A stretch of DNA of 64,000 bases. It comes from Emydura subglobosa (taxonomy: Eukaryota; Chordata; Testudines; Chelidae). Positions 10,460 through 23,529 of this stretch are shown here, in pieces (the first letter of the stretch is position 1; each line of letters starts with the position of its first letter). The position numbers were made by a program, and so were the translations under genes. The notes below the pieces were generated by a model. It worked only from the letters and a program-made list of their open reading frames with translations. It was not told where the DNA came from and did no database searches. The DNA is taken from positions 868,001 to 932,000 of the forward strand of contig ML679973.1 of the NCBI GenBank assembly GCA_007922225.1, given 5' to 3'.

Positions 10460-10765
10460 TAGATTCATGGATTCTAAGGCCAGACAGGACCATGGTGATC
10501 TCACCTTCTACATAACACAGGCCATAGAATTCCCCCAAAATAATTCCTAGAGCAGATCTTTTAGAAAAACATCCGATCTTGATTTAAAAATTGTCAGTGA
10601 TGGAAAATCCACCATGATCCTTGGTAAATTGTTCCAGAGGTTAATTATCCTCACTGTTAAGAATTTGTCTTATTTCCAGGCTGAATTTGTCTAGCTTCAA
10701 CTTCCAGCCATTGGCTCATGTTCTACTTTTCTCTGCTAAACTGAAGAGCCCATGTTAAACATGCT
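10460..10765 (-). mobile_element. CR1-like LINE 3' fragment
   Basis: It begins ATTCATGGATTCTAAGGCCAG and continues with the same sequence seen at 30452 and 59375 (CACAGGCCATAGAATTCCCC, later GAATTTGTCTAGCTTCAACT). It belongs to one CR1-type subfamily in minus orientation. Confidence 0.75.
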
Positions 10766-12879
10766 GTGAATGAGCAGAGCAGAGCTGTGAAAAGGCACCC
10801 AGGCTGGAGAGCTAAGGAGACACATTAGTTCAGCGGTCCAGGTTGTACCCTGGAGAATGTCACACTAGCATAAGAAATAAGCAAGAAAATAAAAACGCTT
10901 AGCTCCCAGTCCCCATACAGATTTCATGCCCTCTTTGTATATGATAAGGAAGCAAAAAAGGGCTTATTATACGTATTTCTGCTTTTCCGCAAAATAAACA
11001 GGAAAACGCCAAGGAGACCGTATGAGGACTATACTCTAAGCAAATATTTCTCTATGTTAAAGTGTCTTCACTCCCCCCTACTTCAAATCAAGGTGTGATA
11101 AAGTTCACAGTACACATTTGAGGTCTACAATAAATCTTCCAGCAAAACCAAAAACCATATTTGACATTTCTGATATGTCTAATCAGGGCTCGTTTAGCTC
11201 AGGTTTGCTTTATATTTTAGAACTTACAAAAACCCAACAAGTTACTAGGCTTCTAATTTTGTATGAAATTAATTACTTATGTACCTTTCTTTTGTGACTG
11301 TGGTTTCAATTAATCTCATGGCTGTAAATTAAATGAGTTTAGTCATATAAAAATAATTATTTGTATTTATGTAAGATCTTTCCAGAACGGTTTTCAAAGT
11401 GTTTTGTAAACAATTTAGTATAGCATGAAAATAATTCTGAGAGATAGCTATTATTATCCCCTTTTACAGATGGGGAAACTGAGGCACAAAGATTAATGCC
11501 AAGCACAAGCAGGTCCCATTGATGTCCATGACTTGTCCCAAGGAAGTAGATGAGACAAGAAGAGAATGCGGGACTCCCCTGCCTTAGCCATAAGATTACA
11601 TTTCAACCTGGTTCAGCCTCATATTGCATTTGTGGAGGGAAAAAACCAATGATCAGTAGGAACTGTAGTTTAAATCTATTAACGATACTCTTCTCCTTTT
11701 CCTTTCATACACAACAAAAAAGGGTACAAAGTTGGGGACCTTTTATGCTGTTAGAATGAAGAAAAGGATATGGACAATTTTACTGGTAGCATCTTAAGAC
11801 AAGGTAATCACACTTCCTTCCCAAAAGCACCTACCATAATTCCAGCAAGCTGTCTTGTTTGTCCCTGGGGGGAAAATGCAAATAATTAGTCAAATAATTA
11901 AGACGTCTGGGTTTCAGTAAACTAAACAAATACAACAGTGCCAGTGCCCCTCATGAGCAGTGCTGACCAGGGAGGAAAATGTTTTCATCATGCCTTCTGC
12001 CCCCAGCAGCCAAGCCAAAATAATAATAATAATAATTAAAAAATGATAAAGGCTGAGCAGCACAGAGATGGCGACTGGAAGTTGGAGCTCAGGGTGACCA
12101 CCCCAGCTGATCAACCCTAGAACCAGCCCTGGTGCCCAGATGTTAGTGTCTTGGATGGCTATGCAAGACACCCAGGTTCCAACATCCCACCCTCAAGAAC
12201 AGCAGGTGCTTCGCAGGAAGTAGGCTCAGGCCCTGTGGGAAATGATACGTAATGCTTTTTCACCTGCATTCTTTGAATCCTGTTGTTTGTGCCCTTCCCC
12301 AGGAAGATGGGGCATTTTCACAATTAGCAAGAGGGAATCGGTAATAATAATAATAAGGGGAGGAAATTGATCTAGATAAGACACTGCCTGATGGGATCTG
12401 TAATCGCTACAGTACATACATCTACATTAAAATTTGACATACGTTGGTCCCTCAACACCTCTTCTGCTTAGATTCTCAACTCTCATAGGATCTGCAGTAG
12501 TGAACTAGACCGTTGTTTTCTCCGGCAGTGACCAATACCTGTTGGTTCAGAGAGGTGAAACCACAAACACTGCATGGTAGGGGCAAAAATTCCTTCCTGA
12601 CCCTCCGCCTTGTGGTCAGCGTATACTCTGAATCATTAGTCTTGACAACCCAATCTTTGAAAAAAGCCAGTTTTAGCAGAGTTATACGTTTCTGTTTAGC
12701 TTATTAATATCTTTGCAGTTCCACAAAAGTGAAGACAAAAGTATTTCCACCATTGGCACGTGTCATGGGGGCAACAGCCCTTCAGGAGAATTAGGGCCTA
12801 ACTGGGCCATGAGACACTGTGGGGTGCACCTGGAAGCAATCAGTCAGGCACTCCAGATGGTGCTCCTTGAGCTAATTTG
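10766..12879. other. Intergenic stretch, little recognised
   Basis: Short (TAA)n runs occur near 12019-12040 and 12341-12355. A sequence near 12505-12640 resembles CR1 3' regions (CAAAAATTCCTTCCTGACCC), but it is too short and diverged to bound. No exon is supported. Confidence 0.35.
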
Positions 12880-13620
12880 TAACGGAGCAGCTGAGGCAGA
12901 AAGAGGCAGCTAGCAGAGTACAAAGGAAAGGCTGCTGGGAAGGAATGGGGGAGAAAAAAGGAGTTCCGCTGAGAGAGCCCCTGTAGGGTGGAAGGAGCCT
13001 ATAGGAAGCAGAGTAGGCCTCTGTGGGGCCAACCCCTGAATGAGGGCTTGGAGCTGATGCTGAGGAACCCAAGAAAATTGTCAAGATCCCTAGAGAAGAG
13101 AGACAGTAGAGGAGCTTGTTTCACTAGCATCCAGACTAGAGTCCTACAGGTGGAAACTGGCTTTGGGGAATGGAACAAGAAGGAGTGAGAGGAGTGGTAA
13201 AGAAACCCACTGAGAGCAGAGTAGACTCCTGTGGAGGAAGTCCTGCGTTAGGGCCTATGATGGGTAGACGAAACCCACAGGAAGCAAGTTAGGCTCCTGT
13301 GTGAGAAATCCTGGGATAGGGCTTGTAAGTGGGAACAGGGAGCCCCCACAGAGGTAAACTGCCTGAGTCCCTGGAGGAGGGAAGCAGTGTGGAGAATCCT
13401 GCTGGAAAAGAACTACTTCTTAGTTTGGCCTAAGAGGGGCTGAAAAAGAATTATTACTCTGGATTTGTTAGGACTTCTGTTTGGACCTTTTTGTTACCCT
13501 GGAAGGGGCTGAACTTCATGTGACTTGGCTGGAGGGCTGAGCCACACAAGACCTGGTGAGAGAGAGCCTGCAGAAGGTGGAGACAAAGACCCCTTACAGC
13601 ATTGCAGCCTGTGTGATGAT
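12880..13620. repeat. Unclassified interspersed repeat, copy A
   Basis: Purine-rich sequence shares an ordered set of phrases with 16361-17104: TTTTGTTACCCTGGA, GGGGCTGAACTTCATG, TGACTTGGCTGGAGGGCTG. It therefore belongs to the same dispersed family. I cannot class it; no ORF or terminal repeats are visible. Confidence 0.5.
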
Positions 13621-16360
13621 GTATGACTAAAATATGACCATATATATCATTGTTACTTCTACTGTTATATAATTATGTCACATAAGGTATCAATGGAAAA
13701 GTTAGTCTATTAAATATGGTACATGCATATAAGCAGGATATGAATCTTTGTATCTAAAGTTCTGAATATTGATTATGTACCAGTATTTCAGACGTGATTA
13801 CTTCTGATGTAACAGCCATGAGTTAATTTATAACAAGTCTGGCCAGCACATTGTGAATGGTCTATTCAAGTTAATGGCCCATTGAAGGACACTTAGCTGG
13901 AACAATAGATCATAAAAGGAGCTTGTGCCCACCCGGTTAGCTGTCCTGTGGACATTTTAGCTAGAATATGAGTAACAGCAGCTCCTATGACTCACCACAG
14001 CCTGTAAGGATATGTGATTTGCTAAGGTGACCCTGGAATCTGGACTCCATCTTGTGCCTATAATTTCCTGCAAACTAAGACTGAAAGCAGCCCCTCCTCC
14101 ACATGAGAGAAGGTATATATAAGACTCTGGAAGCATCTCCATTTTTGCCTCTTTCCTGCTCTGATCTGGACTTCCACTAAAAGGAGCATATTAATCATAG
14201 ACTGAGAACCTTCCAATCCTCTGGAAGTAACCAAAGGCTTTATAATCCGCAGTCTGTAACATCACTGCTTCAAACCTGGTACAAGAACTTTGCATTAAGT
14301 GTATGTACTGGGTTCCATTGACCATTTTAACTATTTTCCCCCTACAAAATAAACCTTTAGATACTGGATACTAAAGGATTGGCAGCAATGTGATTATTGG
14401 GTAAGATCTGAGTTATATATTCATGTGGCTGATCTCTTGGGATCAGAAGAACCCTTTGTTTGATGAAACTGGTTTTAAATAAACACTCAGCATAAAGACT
14501 AGTGTCTGGTTGGTGCAATGAAGGCTGGGATACCTAAGGAGACTGCATTTCTGACTTCTGGTTAACCAGTGTGGTGAGACAGAAGTTTACTCTTGTTATT
14601 GGCTAGGTATATCTTATGGAAGAATAACTACCGGTTTTTTGGCGGGGGGTTGCACCATTTCTCAGCAGTTTGTCCTGAATCTAATAGCCTCATCTGTCAC
14701 CCACTGAGGCACAGTGACAACCTGACACAACGGGGTGCTACAGGTGGTGTATATACCACTTTACAGCAGATTATTCTGTAATTGTCCATTCTGGCGTTTT
14801 CTCCACCTTCCTTGGAAGCGTCTGGTACTGGAATAGATGGACCACTGGTCTGATCCAGTTTGGCAGTTCCTATGTTCACATACTTGAGAAGATGAGATCT
14901 TCTCCTGGAATTTAGTTTTGTCTGCATTTGAAGTGTTCAGAGGAGCAAGAGCTACCAACCCATTTATTTTTCACTGGCTGCAGCACCACTGCTCTAATTC
15001 TTACAGCATTTTGCTGCACCTGTAATTTCTACAAATAGCCTCAGTCATGACTTACATAAGGTCACAGGAGGGTTGGTGTTGTTATACACCAATAAAAACA
15101 AACATATGAACAATACTTTCCACTGTGAGATTAAATCCAGAACAGAAATAATTGACAGATACATATAAATCTGAATGGGGACCAAAGCATGTAAGCATCT
15201 ATGTCACTAATAACCTAAGCAGCTCTCATCCTATCCCCACCAACACAGAAGGTGCTTTTTGGAAAGTTTCTGGGCCTGATCTTGCTCTCACTTACAGTAG
15301 GGCAAATCAGACCTCCATCAATGACAGTGGTGTTAAAGTGTGGTGTCAGATCTTTTTATTAGAAGTGGAATTTTAATTTGGCCCCATCCCTAATTTTTAT
15401 GTGCTTTTCAAGCAGAAGAATGATTTTCCATATCTTTCAGTGAATATCAATTTTTCAATTTACAAGGCAAAAGAGGATTTTTTTTTTTTTTTTTATAATT
15501 TAGCAGGAAACTCCCCCAGGAACTTTCAAGGGTTTTTTTTGTCCTTTGTTCATTTTATCAGTAATAAGTTCTGTATTCAGACTTCACCTGCTGAGGTTGT
15601 TGCTGATACTCAAAGCACAATAGATTTCAGCTCACTCTCCAGTAGCTATATCAACTCTGAAATGCTAACAGGACGTGAAACTTTTTTTTGTGTGTCAGTA
15701 AAGTCCGAAGATAAAATTCTAAGGCACACATGAAGCAGATGTGTTCATTATAAGGACCTGCTTTTCTAAACGTAACCATACTCAAACTTTAAAACAAGCT
15801 TTATTTCTCAGCTTTATTTTCCCTCCAACTGGCAAATAATTACAGAAGAACTAAATTAAAAAATGAAAAGTTTCCTTGAACCATGTTCCAACTAAAATGG
15901 AGTGAGAGGAGGTGCATGAGTGGTCACGTTCTGTCCATGTTGGTAAATAATGTTTATTTTTAGATTGTCATGCCTGTAAACCAAGAAGAGTTTAAAAACA
16001 TACAGCTGCTATTCTGGCAGCAGAGCTGCCTGTCTCTGGGACAGGTCTACTTGGTGTGGATAAGTTTGAAAAATAAATTTTAATTTATAAACTCTGAGTT
16101 TATCCTAAATTAAATCAGCTTTATTTAATGGACCAAAAGTGGTACATTTGTTTGCTATGGTAACTGTGCATGGATCTCTGATAACTTAAGACATTGAGCT
16201 CATATGTCAAATTCAAGATCTTACAATAAAATCTAACAAATTCCTTTTTGAATAACAGTATAGCACTACCATCTGAAATCTGATTACAAATTAAGAGAAA
16301 ATGATCTTTCCAAAGACTAATAGCATGACCATCTGTTCTGAACAGTCACAAGACAGTTTG
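13621..16360. other. AT-rich stretch, possible LTR-derived part
   Basis: The portion at about 13620-14560 carries two AATAAA motifs (about 14348 and 14478) and reads like a decayed LTR, but I find no terminal repeats or target duplication. The rest is unremarkable. Confidence 0.25.
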
Positions 16361-17110
16361 TGTGATGGGGTGTACAAGGCCCTCTGCTGGAGGCTTCTTA
16401 GTCCTACCATGCCGTGCCGCAGAAATGGAGCAGTGAAGGTGAGTCCTTCAGTGAGTCCTGCCTAGAGAGTCAGCAGAGAAGCAGCCAATCAGAGTGCAGC
16501 AGGTTCAATTTAAAAGTGGCTGCAGGGCCTGAGCAACTCAGTTGCTGGCTGGGACCAGAAGGGGGGAGCAGGACTGGAAGGTGACAAAACTCCACAAGGG
16601 AAGAGGCCTGGGGAACAGACGGAGAACCCTGAGTTAAGGGCGAAGAGGAAGTTGCTATCTGGGAAGTGGCCCAGGGAATAACAACAGCAATGGAGTTAAA
16701 GGAAGCAACATGAGGCTGCCATTCGTTGCGACCCGAAGTAGTGGGTGGGCTTGGTCCCACCCTTGGCAGAGTGACCAAAGCCCTGAGGAAGGGAACAAGC
16801 TTCATTTGGAAGCCCAAGCACGGGGCTGGAATGTAAAGGGCTCAGGGCTGGGGTTGAAGACCCTGCAGAAGGCCAACCATTTGGTGGGCTTTTGTTCCCC
16901 TGGATGAGGGACTGAACTTGAAGGAGTAACTTGGCTGGAGAGCTGGGGCGCAAAGCACTGATAAGGCAAAGATTCTCCAGGGAGAAAGCCGGAGGGCTGG
17001 GCCACTGAAGACCCACCTGATGAGGTTAACAACCAACAGGGAGGACTGGGAGCGCAGAGAGAGTGCAGGTTCGCACCCAATCAACAGGAGGTGCTCACGA
17101 GAGGTGAGTG
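16361..17110. repeat. Unclassified interspersed repeat, copy B
   Basis: It matches copy A at 12880-13620 over several phrases, including GACTGAACTTGAAGG and AACTTGGCTGGAGAGCTG. It starts TGTGATGGGGTG and ends near CACCGTTCACA, suggesting LTR-like TG...CA ends, but the flanks show no duplication. Confidence 0.5.
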
Positions 17111-17141
17111 TACACAGTCACCGTTCACATCCAGCTACTTA

Positions 17142-17255
17142 GAATCATAGAATATTAGAGTTGGAAGGGACCTCAGGAGGTCATCTAGTCCAACCCCCTG
17201 CTCAAAGTCCAACCCCCTGCTCAAAGCAGGACTAACCTCAGCTATATCATCCCAA
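17142..17255 (-). mobile_element. CR1 3' fragment with internal 19-bp duplication
   Basis: It has the same 3' terminal sequence as the CR1 at 1898 (AGAGTTGGAAGGGACCTCAG). The 19-bp unit TCCAACCCCCTGCTCAAAG is present twice in tandem (17189-17207, 17208-17226). Confidence 0.85.
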
Positions 17256-17639
17256 ATTTACTTACATTCAAATGATCAAGTTCTGTGTAAGATTACAGTT
17301 AAAAAAACCCTACACTAAAAGAACGCTAACTCTCTTCCTTCAGTGTACAGGATGGACAGTGCTCACTGAACAGGTAAGTAGTCAATATTGGTTTTTATCC
17401 CCATTATTCAGTGTGTTGCCCCGTACCTATGACCAGGGACAAGCGGGTCAATTGCCCAGGGGCCTGGTGAGTTAAAAGGGCCCAGGCGGATGGGATAGAG
17501 ATGTGGTTTTTTTTTAATAAAAATTAAGATTTAAAAAAAAAGAGATCTGGTTTTCTCCTGCTGCTCTTCATCGTGACAGTGACAGTTTGCGCTGCTGCAT
17601 CCTGCTGGTCTGACTCTGGCAGAGCATCTTCAACAGCAG

Positions 17640-18060
17640 CCTCTCAAACCCACTAGAGCTGCTAACTAAAATTCATGAACTTAAGTTGGAATGTCTTTTT
17701 CCTAATGTCACTGTAGCTCTGCGGATGTTCTGTACCTTACCTGTCACTGTTTCTGAAGCTGAAAGATCTTTTAGCAGAATGGAACAAATCAAAAGCATAC
17801 AAAGACCAACAATCAGACAAGAAAGACTTTATGGTCTTACTCTTCTTGCTATTGAGCATGATCTTGCCAGGTCTTTGAACTTTGAAGATACAATCAATGA
17901 TTTTGCTGCAAAAAAATCCAGAAGAGTTGGATTTGAGGACCCCTTCTGCATTCAGATATTATGTGAGAATTAAAAAAAAAAATCTTAAAATACTTGTTTT
18001 ATTATTGTATATTTTGTCTTTGGTCATATTCAGTGTATCAGGTTTTTCTTTATCTGTAGA
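17640..18060 (+). pseudogene. hAT transposase C-terminal fragment
   Basis: The reading frame 17686-17973 encodes 95 residues with the hATC dimerisation signature: a run of hydrophobics, then LPVTVSEAERSFSRMEQIKS, then RLYGLTLLAIEHDLA. It matches the C-terminal end of ZMYM/TTF-type hAT transposase-like proteins. The upstream catalytic part is missing; a GC-rich lead-in at 17405-17480 (CAGTGTGTTGCCCCG) could be its left terminus, giving an internally deleted element. Confidence 0.75.
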
Positions 18061-18624
18061 TTACGCATGAATTGTGATTAGGTGTTTAAATAGCCTACCT
18101 GATACTTCAGGTGTTTTCTTACTTTGTGCTTCTTTAAATGTATATATTAATTAAACACATTATGGAATTTAATTTAAATATATCATTCAAAATAACAAAG
18201 TCTACGTCTTGTCTTTAGGCTCACAATTTAATACTGGTGCTGTAACTGAGGGGAAAAGTTAACTAGATCGAGCAATGCCACAACTTACGTAGAGTGGGTT
18301 TTAATGTGTTATCAACGGGATAAAAAGTAACGTTGTAAACCTCTCCCATCCTTTTCTAGGGGCGCCATTGACTGTTCGGTCCTGGGGCCCGGAGTTGCTG
18401 TGGGCGGACCTGAGGAAAAGTGATTTGTCATACACACATCACCTTCCAGCACAACTCAGGAAATGGTGCAATCCACATTTGTACAAATCATGAGGATCCT
18501 CCCCCCCCCACCCAAAGTTTAAGACCAACATTTTCAGAAATGTTCACAGATCGTGGGTGCCTCTGTTATGTGGTATCCAACTTGAGACATCTTATGCCTG
18601 ATTCTCAGAGGTGATAAGAAATCT

Positions 18625-19754
18625 GGCACAGAGGGCTAGATCCACAAAGGGATGACTAAATCTAACATTTAGGCACCAGTGAGATCCTCAAAACCCCTGC
18701 TCAGCTGCCACCTAAACCTGGAGGCATCTAAATTCCCTAGGTGCCACCGTTTCTGTGGTAAAATCGCATGGGTGGCTACATTTCCACAGGTGGTTCTCAG
18801 AACATGCTTATTGGTTCAGACCCCACACTAAAGATGGCTTGAGGCAGCCAGATCAGGAATATTGGTGAGGGAGGGTGTGTGTGTGTCCCAGAATACCCCA
18901 AAGCTCAGGCTTAGAGCACTCGCCCAGGCCATGGGAGATGTGTTTTCAAATCTCCCCTCTGTAGGGACTTAAAGGGTTTCCCCTAACCCAGGTGAGTGCC
19001 TCAATCACCAGGCTATTGGGCTTCTGGGGTAGATCTCTCTCACCCCTGTTGCAGCTGTTCTACTTTGTGTTAAATATTCATTGTGCCAAAGTGAAAAAGA
19101 GATACTGACTCTTTAGCCTGCTGGCTAGGGTACTTACCTGGGCCATCGGAGACTTAAGTCCCTGCTCCAATGAATATCTCATTTATATAAAATAGAAGAG
19201 CTTGAACAGGAAAGGCTGAGAGTCCTGGACCCCAGAATAGCCTGCTGGCCCATTCACTAGGGATATGGGAGACCCAAATTCAAGTCTCTGCTCCAAATCA
19301 GGTAAAGCAAGTATTTGAAAACAGGTCTCCTACATCCCAGGCGAGTTCTCTAACTACGGGGCTATTAGCTATGATAGTGTGGCAGTCTTTCTCTGTCCCT
19401 TCTTGAGAAAGGGATGACTTGATTTAGGTGCCTAACTCAAGGAATGGATTCATGGCTGTGAATCCTGAGCAGAGATAGGCTCTTAAATACCTATGTGGTG
19501 TCTCAGACTGGTTAGGCCTAACCCCTCTCCTTGGCATTTTCTCCTGGATACCTTAGGTAGCTCCCCACTCAGCTTGCTGGCTTCTGTGACCCCCATTTTT
19601 AAGCATCTAACTATCCCCATACATTGTGTAGGCTGGCTGCCTGCATACCTATGCAGGGCTGAGGATTCCACTAGCCAGCAGGTTACCTAACTGTTAGGCA
19701 CTCCAACACTGAGCTTTGCTGTGCCTCAGTCTTGTGGGTCTAGCCCAAGGTGCC
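18625..19754. mobile_element. Terminal-inverted-repeat element, non-coding
   Basis: The left end GGCACAGAGGGCTAGATCCA and the reverse complement of the right end (GGCACCTTGGGCTAGACCCA) align over about 25 bases, with the core GGGCTAGA(T/C)CCACAA shared. The body contains repeated phrases about gctgctggc/gggag but no transposase. It is likely a non-autonomous DNA transposon; superfamily and target duplication are unresolved. Confidence 0.5.
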
Positions 19755-22700
19755 TTGAATTAAGCCTCCGAAAACTGGGCCACCTCGCATTGGGGAACAC
19801 TTTTGAAAAAGTTGGCTGTGAGGGTTTTTTTAATTCTAGCCACTGAGACTGTTTTGTAGATTTCAGTCTTGATTTAGCTTGGCTGTGTAGTATTAGCATA
19901 AGCTTTGATTAATAAAAAGAGAGACTACTTCCTATTTACAAAGCCTTACCTTGATCATACAGTCGCTGTGTTGTATCCAAGACACTTGTGCTCTTGGTTT
20001 TGCTCGGGTGGGTTGAAGTGAGGTGATTAGGGATAAGTAGGAGGAGAGAGAGAGCAAGTCTAAGTAGAAAGGTATATCAAGTGGTTTTGGATGTTAAAAA
20101 TAAAACCAGCATACTGAGCAATGTGACCACATGGCTCAGCTTACAGAGCTGTCCTTCCACTGTATTTATTAACAGTGTCATTGCTGGAGTGAGAGTTCTC
20201 CAAGAAAACAGGAGAGGAGCTGAATCATTTCTTCAGTCCTGGATGCTTAGAGAAATGGACAATAACATTTTTCCGAGTTTCCTAGAGTCCTGTACTGTAA
20301 CTGTTTCATGTTTCCTGGAATCCTCCACTGAGCTGTACTCCGAGACCTTTAGAACTGGCTCTTCTTACTGCCCGTATCAGACTGTGCCTTTTACTGACCT
20401 AGTTATAACTATCTCCTCCGCTCCTATTGCCGTGAACGCCAGTAACAGACACTAAGAGTGCGTGTCTGATCCACTGCAGACTAGACTTATCTCTGCACTG
20501 AAGAGATCCAAAAATACAAGCTACTCTTCCCCCGTCCCCAATTCCCTCCCATTTCTAGATGGGAGATGCCAGCTTGGTGGTGAACCAGAAACATTCTGCT
20601 AAAATTCAGGCGAAGGAGGCTTATACCCATCGTCACAAATCAAGTGTTACTATTAAAACTGGCTTAGCAAAACGAATAGTTAATAGGTGGTGCTCATGAA
20701 GATGCAGTGCTATTTCTGGGTTGTGTATGACCAATATCACTTCTTGTGTCCAGGACTGCAAAAGGAATAAAGAAACAAGAACTAGGCAACGGCTTCCTAA
20801 AGTTCATGTGTCACATGAAACTGTACTACATTGTGAGGCATTTTAACTGTACTGTCCAGGGGCCAGACTCTTGTAGATCTCATTCAGGCAAAACTCCCAC
20901 TAAGTCAGTCTTAGTTTGCCTGAGTAAACACTGCAGGATCAGATTCTGTATCTTAAGTTTGTGTGTGATCTCTGTTCTGTACAGTTTACTTTACTTATTC
21001 ATGCAGTTAAACTGTAAGGTCTTCAGGGATGGATAAGTTAAGTGTTTGACATGATTCAGTTTTTGCACACACCATTATGTCACAGATCACAAGTGCACAG
21101 CTGACTAATTTTGTGCAGCTCCATGTGACATTTATGCAAATTATTTGTAAATACGGAAATAAGTGCAGGTAATTATGCATATGTTTGCAAACTTCATCTT
21201 GAGGTCCATACAACCTATCCTAAGCAGTAACAAGGGTAAGACATGGAGCTGCACAAACCGTGGAAGCTGTGGGAGATGGATTGGTGCTAAAGAGTGTCTG
21301 GGGCGTTAATGTGTGTTGACTTGTCAAAGAGAGAAAGCTTTGTGGGAGTGTCTGGATGATAGATAGGTGTGACTAGGGAGGCTACTGGAAGGACTACATG
21401 GGTGGAAGGTGACTGGAGGAAGCTGGACAAAAGGTAATGGAAGCTGATTTTGTGGGGGTGTCCAAGAGGAAGATGGGGATGACTTTGTAGGAGATGGGGG
21501 GGTGGGGGGGAGTTGGAAAAGATGATGGAATGTGGGCAATTAGAAGAATTGGATGATGGAATTATGGGCAATTGGGCCAGTACTCTCCCCTCACTTTCTA
21601 TCTATTGTCTCCACTGCTCGCTTTTTCCCACTCATATCCAGCCAGAGGAGCAATGAGACAGAGGCCACTTGTCCACCTGCTCAGCAGGCACCACAGTGGC
21701 TTCTGGTGGCCATGAAATGCAACTGCAAGCTAATCCTGCAGTCCAGTTGAGTGCATTCAGTGTGATGTGCAGGAATGCATAAGGGATGGCCTACATGCCT
21801 GAGTATCACGAGATGAGTGACATTTGGCAAATCTAGCAGCAGCTAGGAGAGTTAAGATTGTAAATAGATTTCCAGTACTGTTACGCTGGGACCCACCAGA
21901 TGACAACTATTATATAAAGTCTTACAAGTTCTTAGAGTGCAAGCAATGTACAGTCTTTGGAAAAAATGTTGTATTGTTATTATAGGGGAGTGCCAGCTCC
22001 CTTATAGTTAAGGTTGAGAAGCCCTTTCTATTTAAAGGACAACTCTTCTAAGTGCTCTAAAATCCAAGGGCATGGGGTATGGTTAGTGGGGGGAAAAACC
22101 ACATACCTGATTGCATAGTTATGCCGACCTAACTTTTATGTGTAAACCAAGGCTCTGTGTTTGAGTAAGTACAGGTAGTGCCTGACCATTACAGTGAAAA
22201 GACAGAATATGAGTATGTGTGTTATAGGGCATTGCTCAGAGGGTAGAGTTAAGGTTGCATGGGCCTTATCTTAAATCTGTCTTTCCTAGTTTTCAGAAGT
22301 TTGAGTTTTGCTGAACTCAACATTCTGCAAGGGCACGAGCTATCCCCAGGCACTCTTAACTCTGTGTTAATGAAGGTTTTTTTTGCCATTTAATTTTGTG
22401 ATGCAGATTCATTTGGGGAAAGCTGTTGCAAAACAGCAGAAGCACTCTTACACAATTTTTAAAATTTTTCTCTAAAGTAAAAGATTTAGCAGATATTTCC
22501 ATTCTTATCCTCTGTTGTACACAATTCGTTAACTAGGGCTTTGGTGTTACCACTCTACTAGAATGTAAATAGTTAGTTGACAGATATGGAAGCAGTCGAT
22601 GGCACTCATGAATGTGCACTATTGTTCTTGGGTTTGTAGGATCAATAATATTTCTTCTTGTTGTGCCTGAAGTAAATGTGTGTTTACTGCTTTATTTCTT

Positions 22701-22825
22701 CTTTGGGGCTGACCGGATGCCCTGAGAGCTATATTCAAAACACTCTTTAGGCATTATAACTAAAATACAGAAAATATAAAGTAAAAATACAATTGCAGAA
22801 AAATCCTAAGGTATTACAGAAAAGT
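19755..22825. other. Intergenic stretch, no gene recognised
   Basis: I see no exon or bounded repeat. A purine-rich, loosely repetitive part lies at 21260-21530 (GGAAGCTG, GGGAGTGTCTGGATGA and similar phrases). The 124-codon frame at 20081-20455 has no recognisable motif. FBXO40 5' exons may be here but cannot be identified. Confidence 0.3.
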
Positions 22826-22829
22826 ATGT

Positions 22830-23440
22830 TAAGGATGTACAAAGGCTATTGAGGGACTGAAAAATCTGACAGGCCAGAGACATTTTACACTGGCCTCAAA
22901 TGAACAGTGATATTGAGGAAGCTATTGAGACTTGTTGCATGTGCCAAACATAGAGGTCAAACTGTGCAAGATAGCTCATGTTGGTGGCAGAGAAGAAATT
23001 GGTCCCTGTAGCAAAGTAGGCATAGATTTGTTTATGTTGACTGATTATGTATTGGTCCTAAACTGTTATTCTCACTTCCTTAAAATAGCCTTATGATATA
23101 TATATATAATGTGTGTGTATGTATATATATTATCCTGTAACAAATCTGTTTCTTACACACAGCGTCCCAGACATGTGTGACAATAGGCCACAATTTAGTG
23201 GGCATGAGTTTAAGCATTTTGCAATGAAGGATAGGCTTAGGCATGTTATTGTTAGGCTCCCTTATCCCCAATTCAGGCAGTTGGTGGAAAACAGTGTGAG
23301 AATAATAAAGTATCTACTGAAAAAGTCTGCCGAGTCAGACTCTGATCTGTATTTAGCACTGTGGAATTACAGAATTGCACCAACGAAGCATAGGTTGTCC
23401 ACCTGCGAACACTTTGTTCAACAGACAACTGAAAATTAGA
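22830..23440 (+). pseudogene. Ty3/Gypsy-type integrase fragment
   Basis: A broken plus-strand reading shows the integrase zinc-binding lead-in, then a core region reading VGIDLFMLTDYVLVL. After an AT-rich interruption at 23095-23135, the segment 23113-23439 resumes with the conserved DNRPQF and EFKHFAMK, an IKYLLKKSAESDSDLY and the ALWNYRIAPT motif. It has several stops and frame breaks, so it is an inactive LTR-retrotransposon remnant. It abuts the left edge of the CpG island. Confidence 0.75.
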
Positions 23441-23529
23441 ATGCCGGCACTGTTAGCAACTGATGTCAGTCACTGGGGACTTGCAAATGTATAAAGAGAC
23501 AGATAATACTAAAAATAGGATGTGGGTTC

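Noticed and set aside
20081..20455. 124-codon plus-strand frame.
   Set aside because: No motif, no splice context and no similarity I recognise; consistent with chance.
23095..23135. TATA-like run upstream of the CpG island considered as a promoter.
   Set aside because: It is a simple (TA)n/(TG)n tract interrupting the Gypsy integrase remnant.
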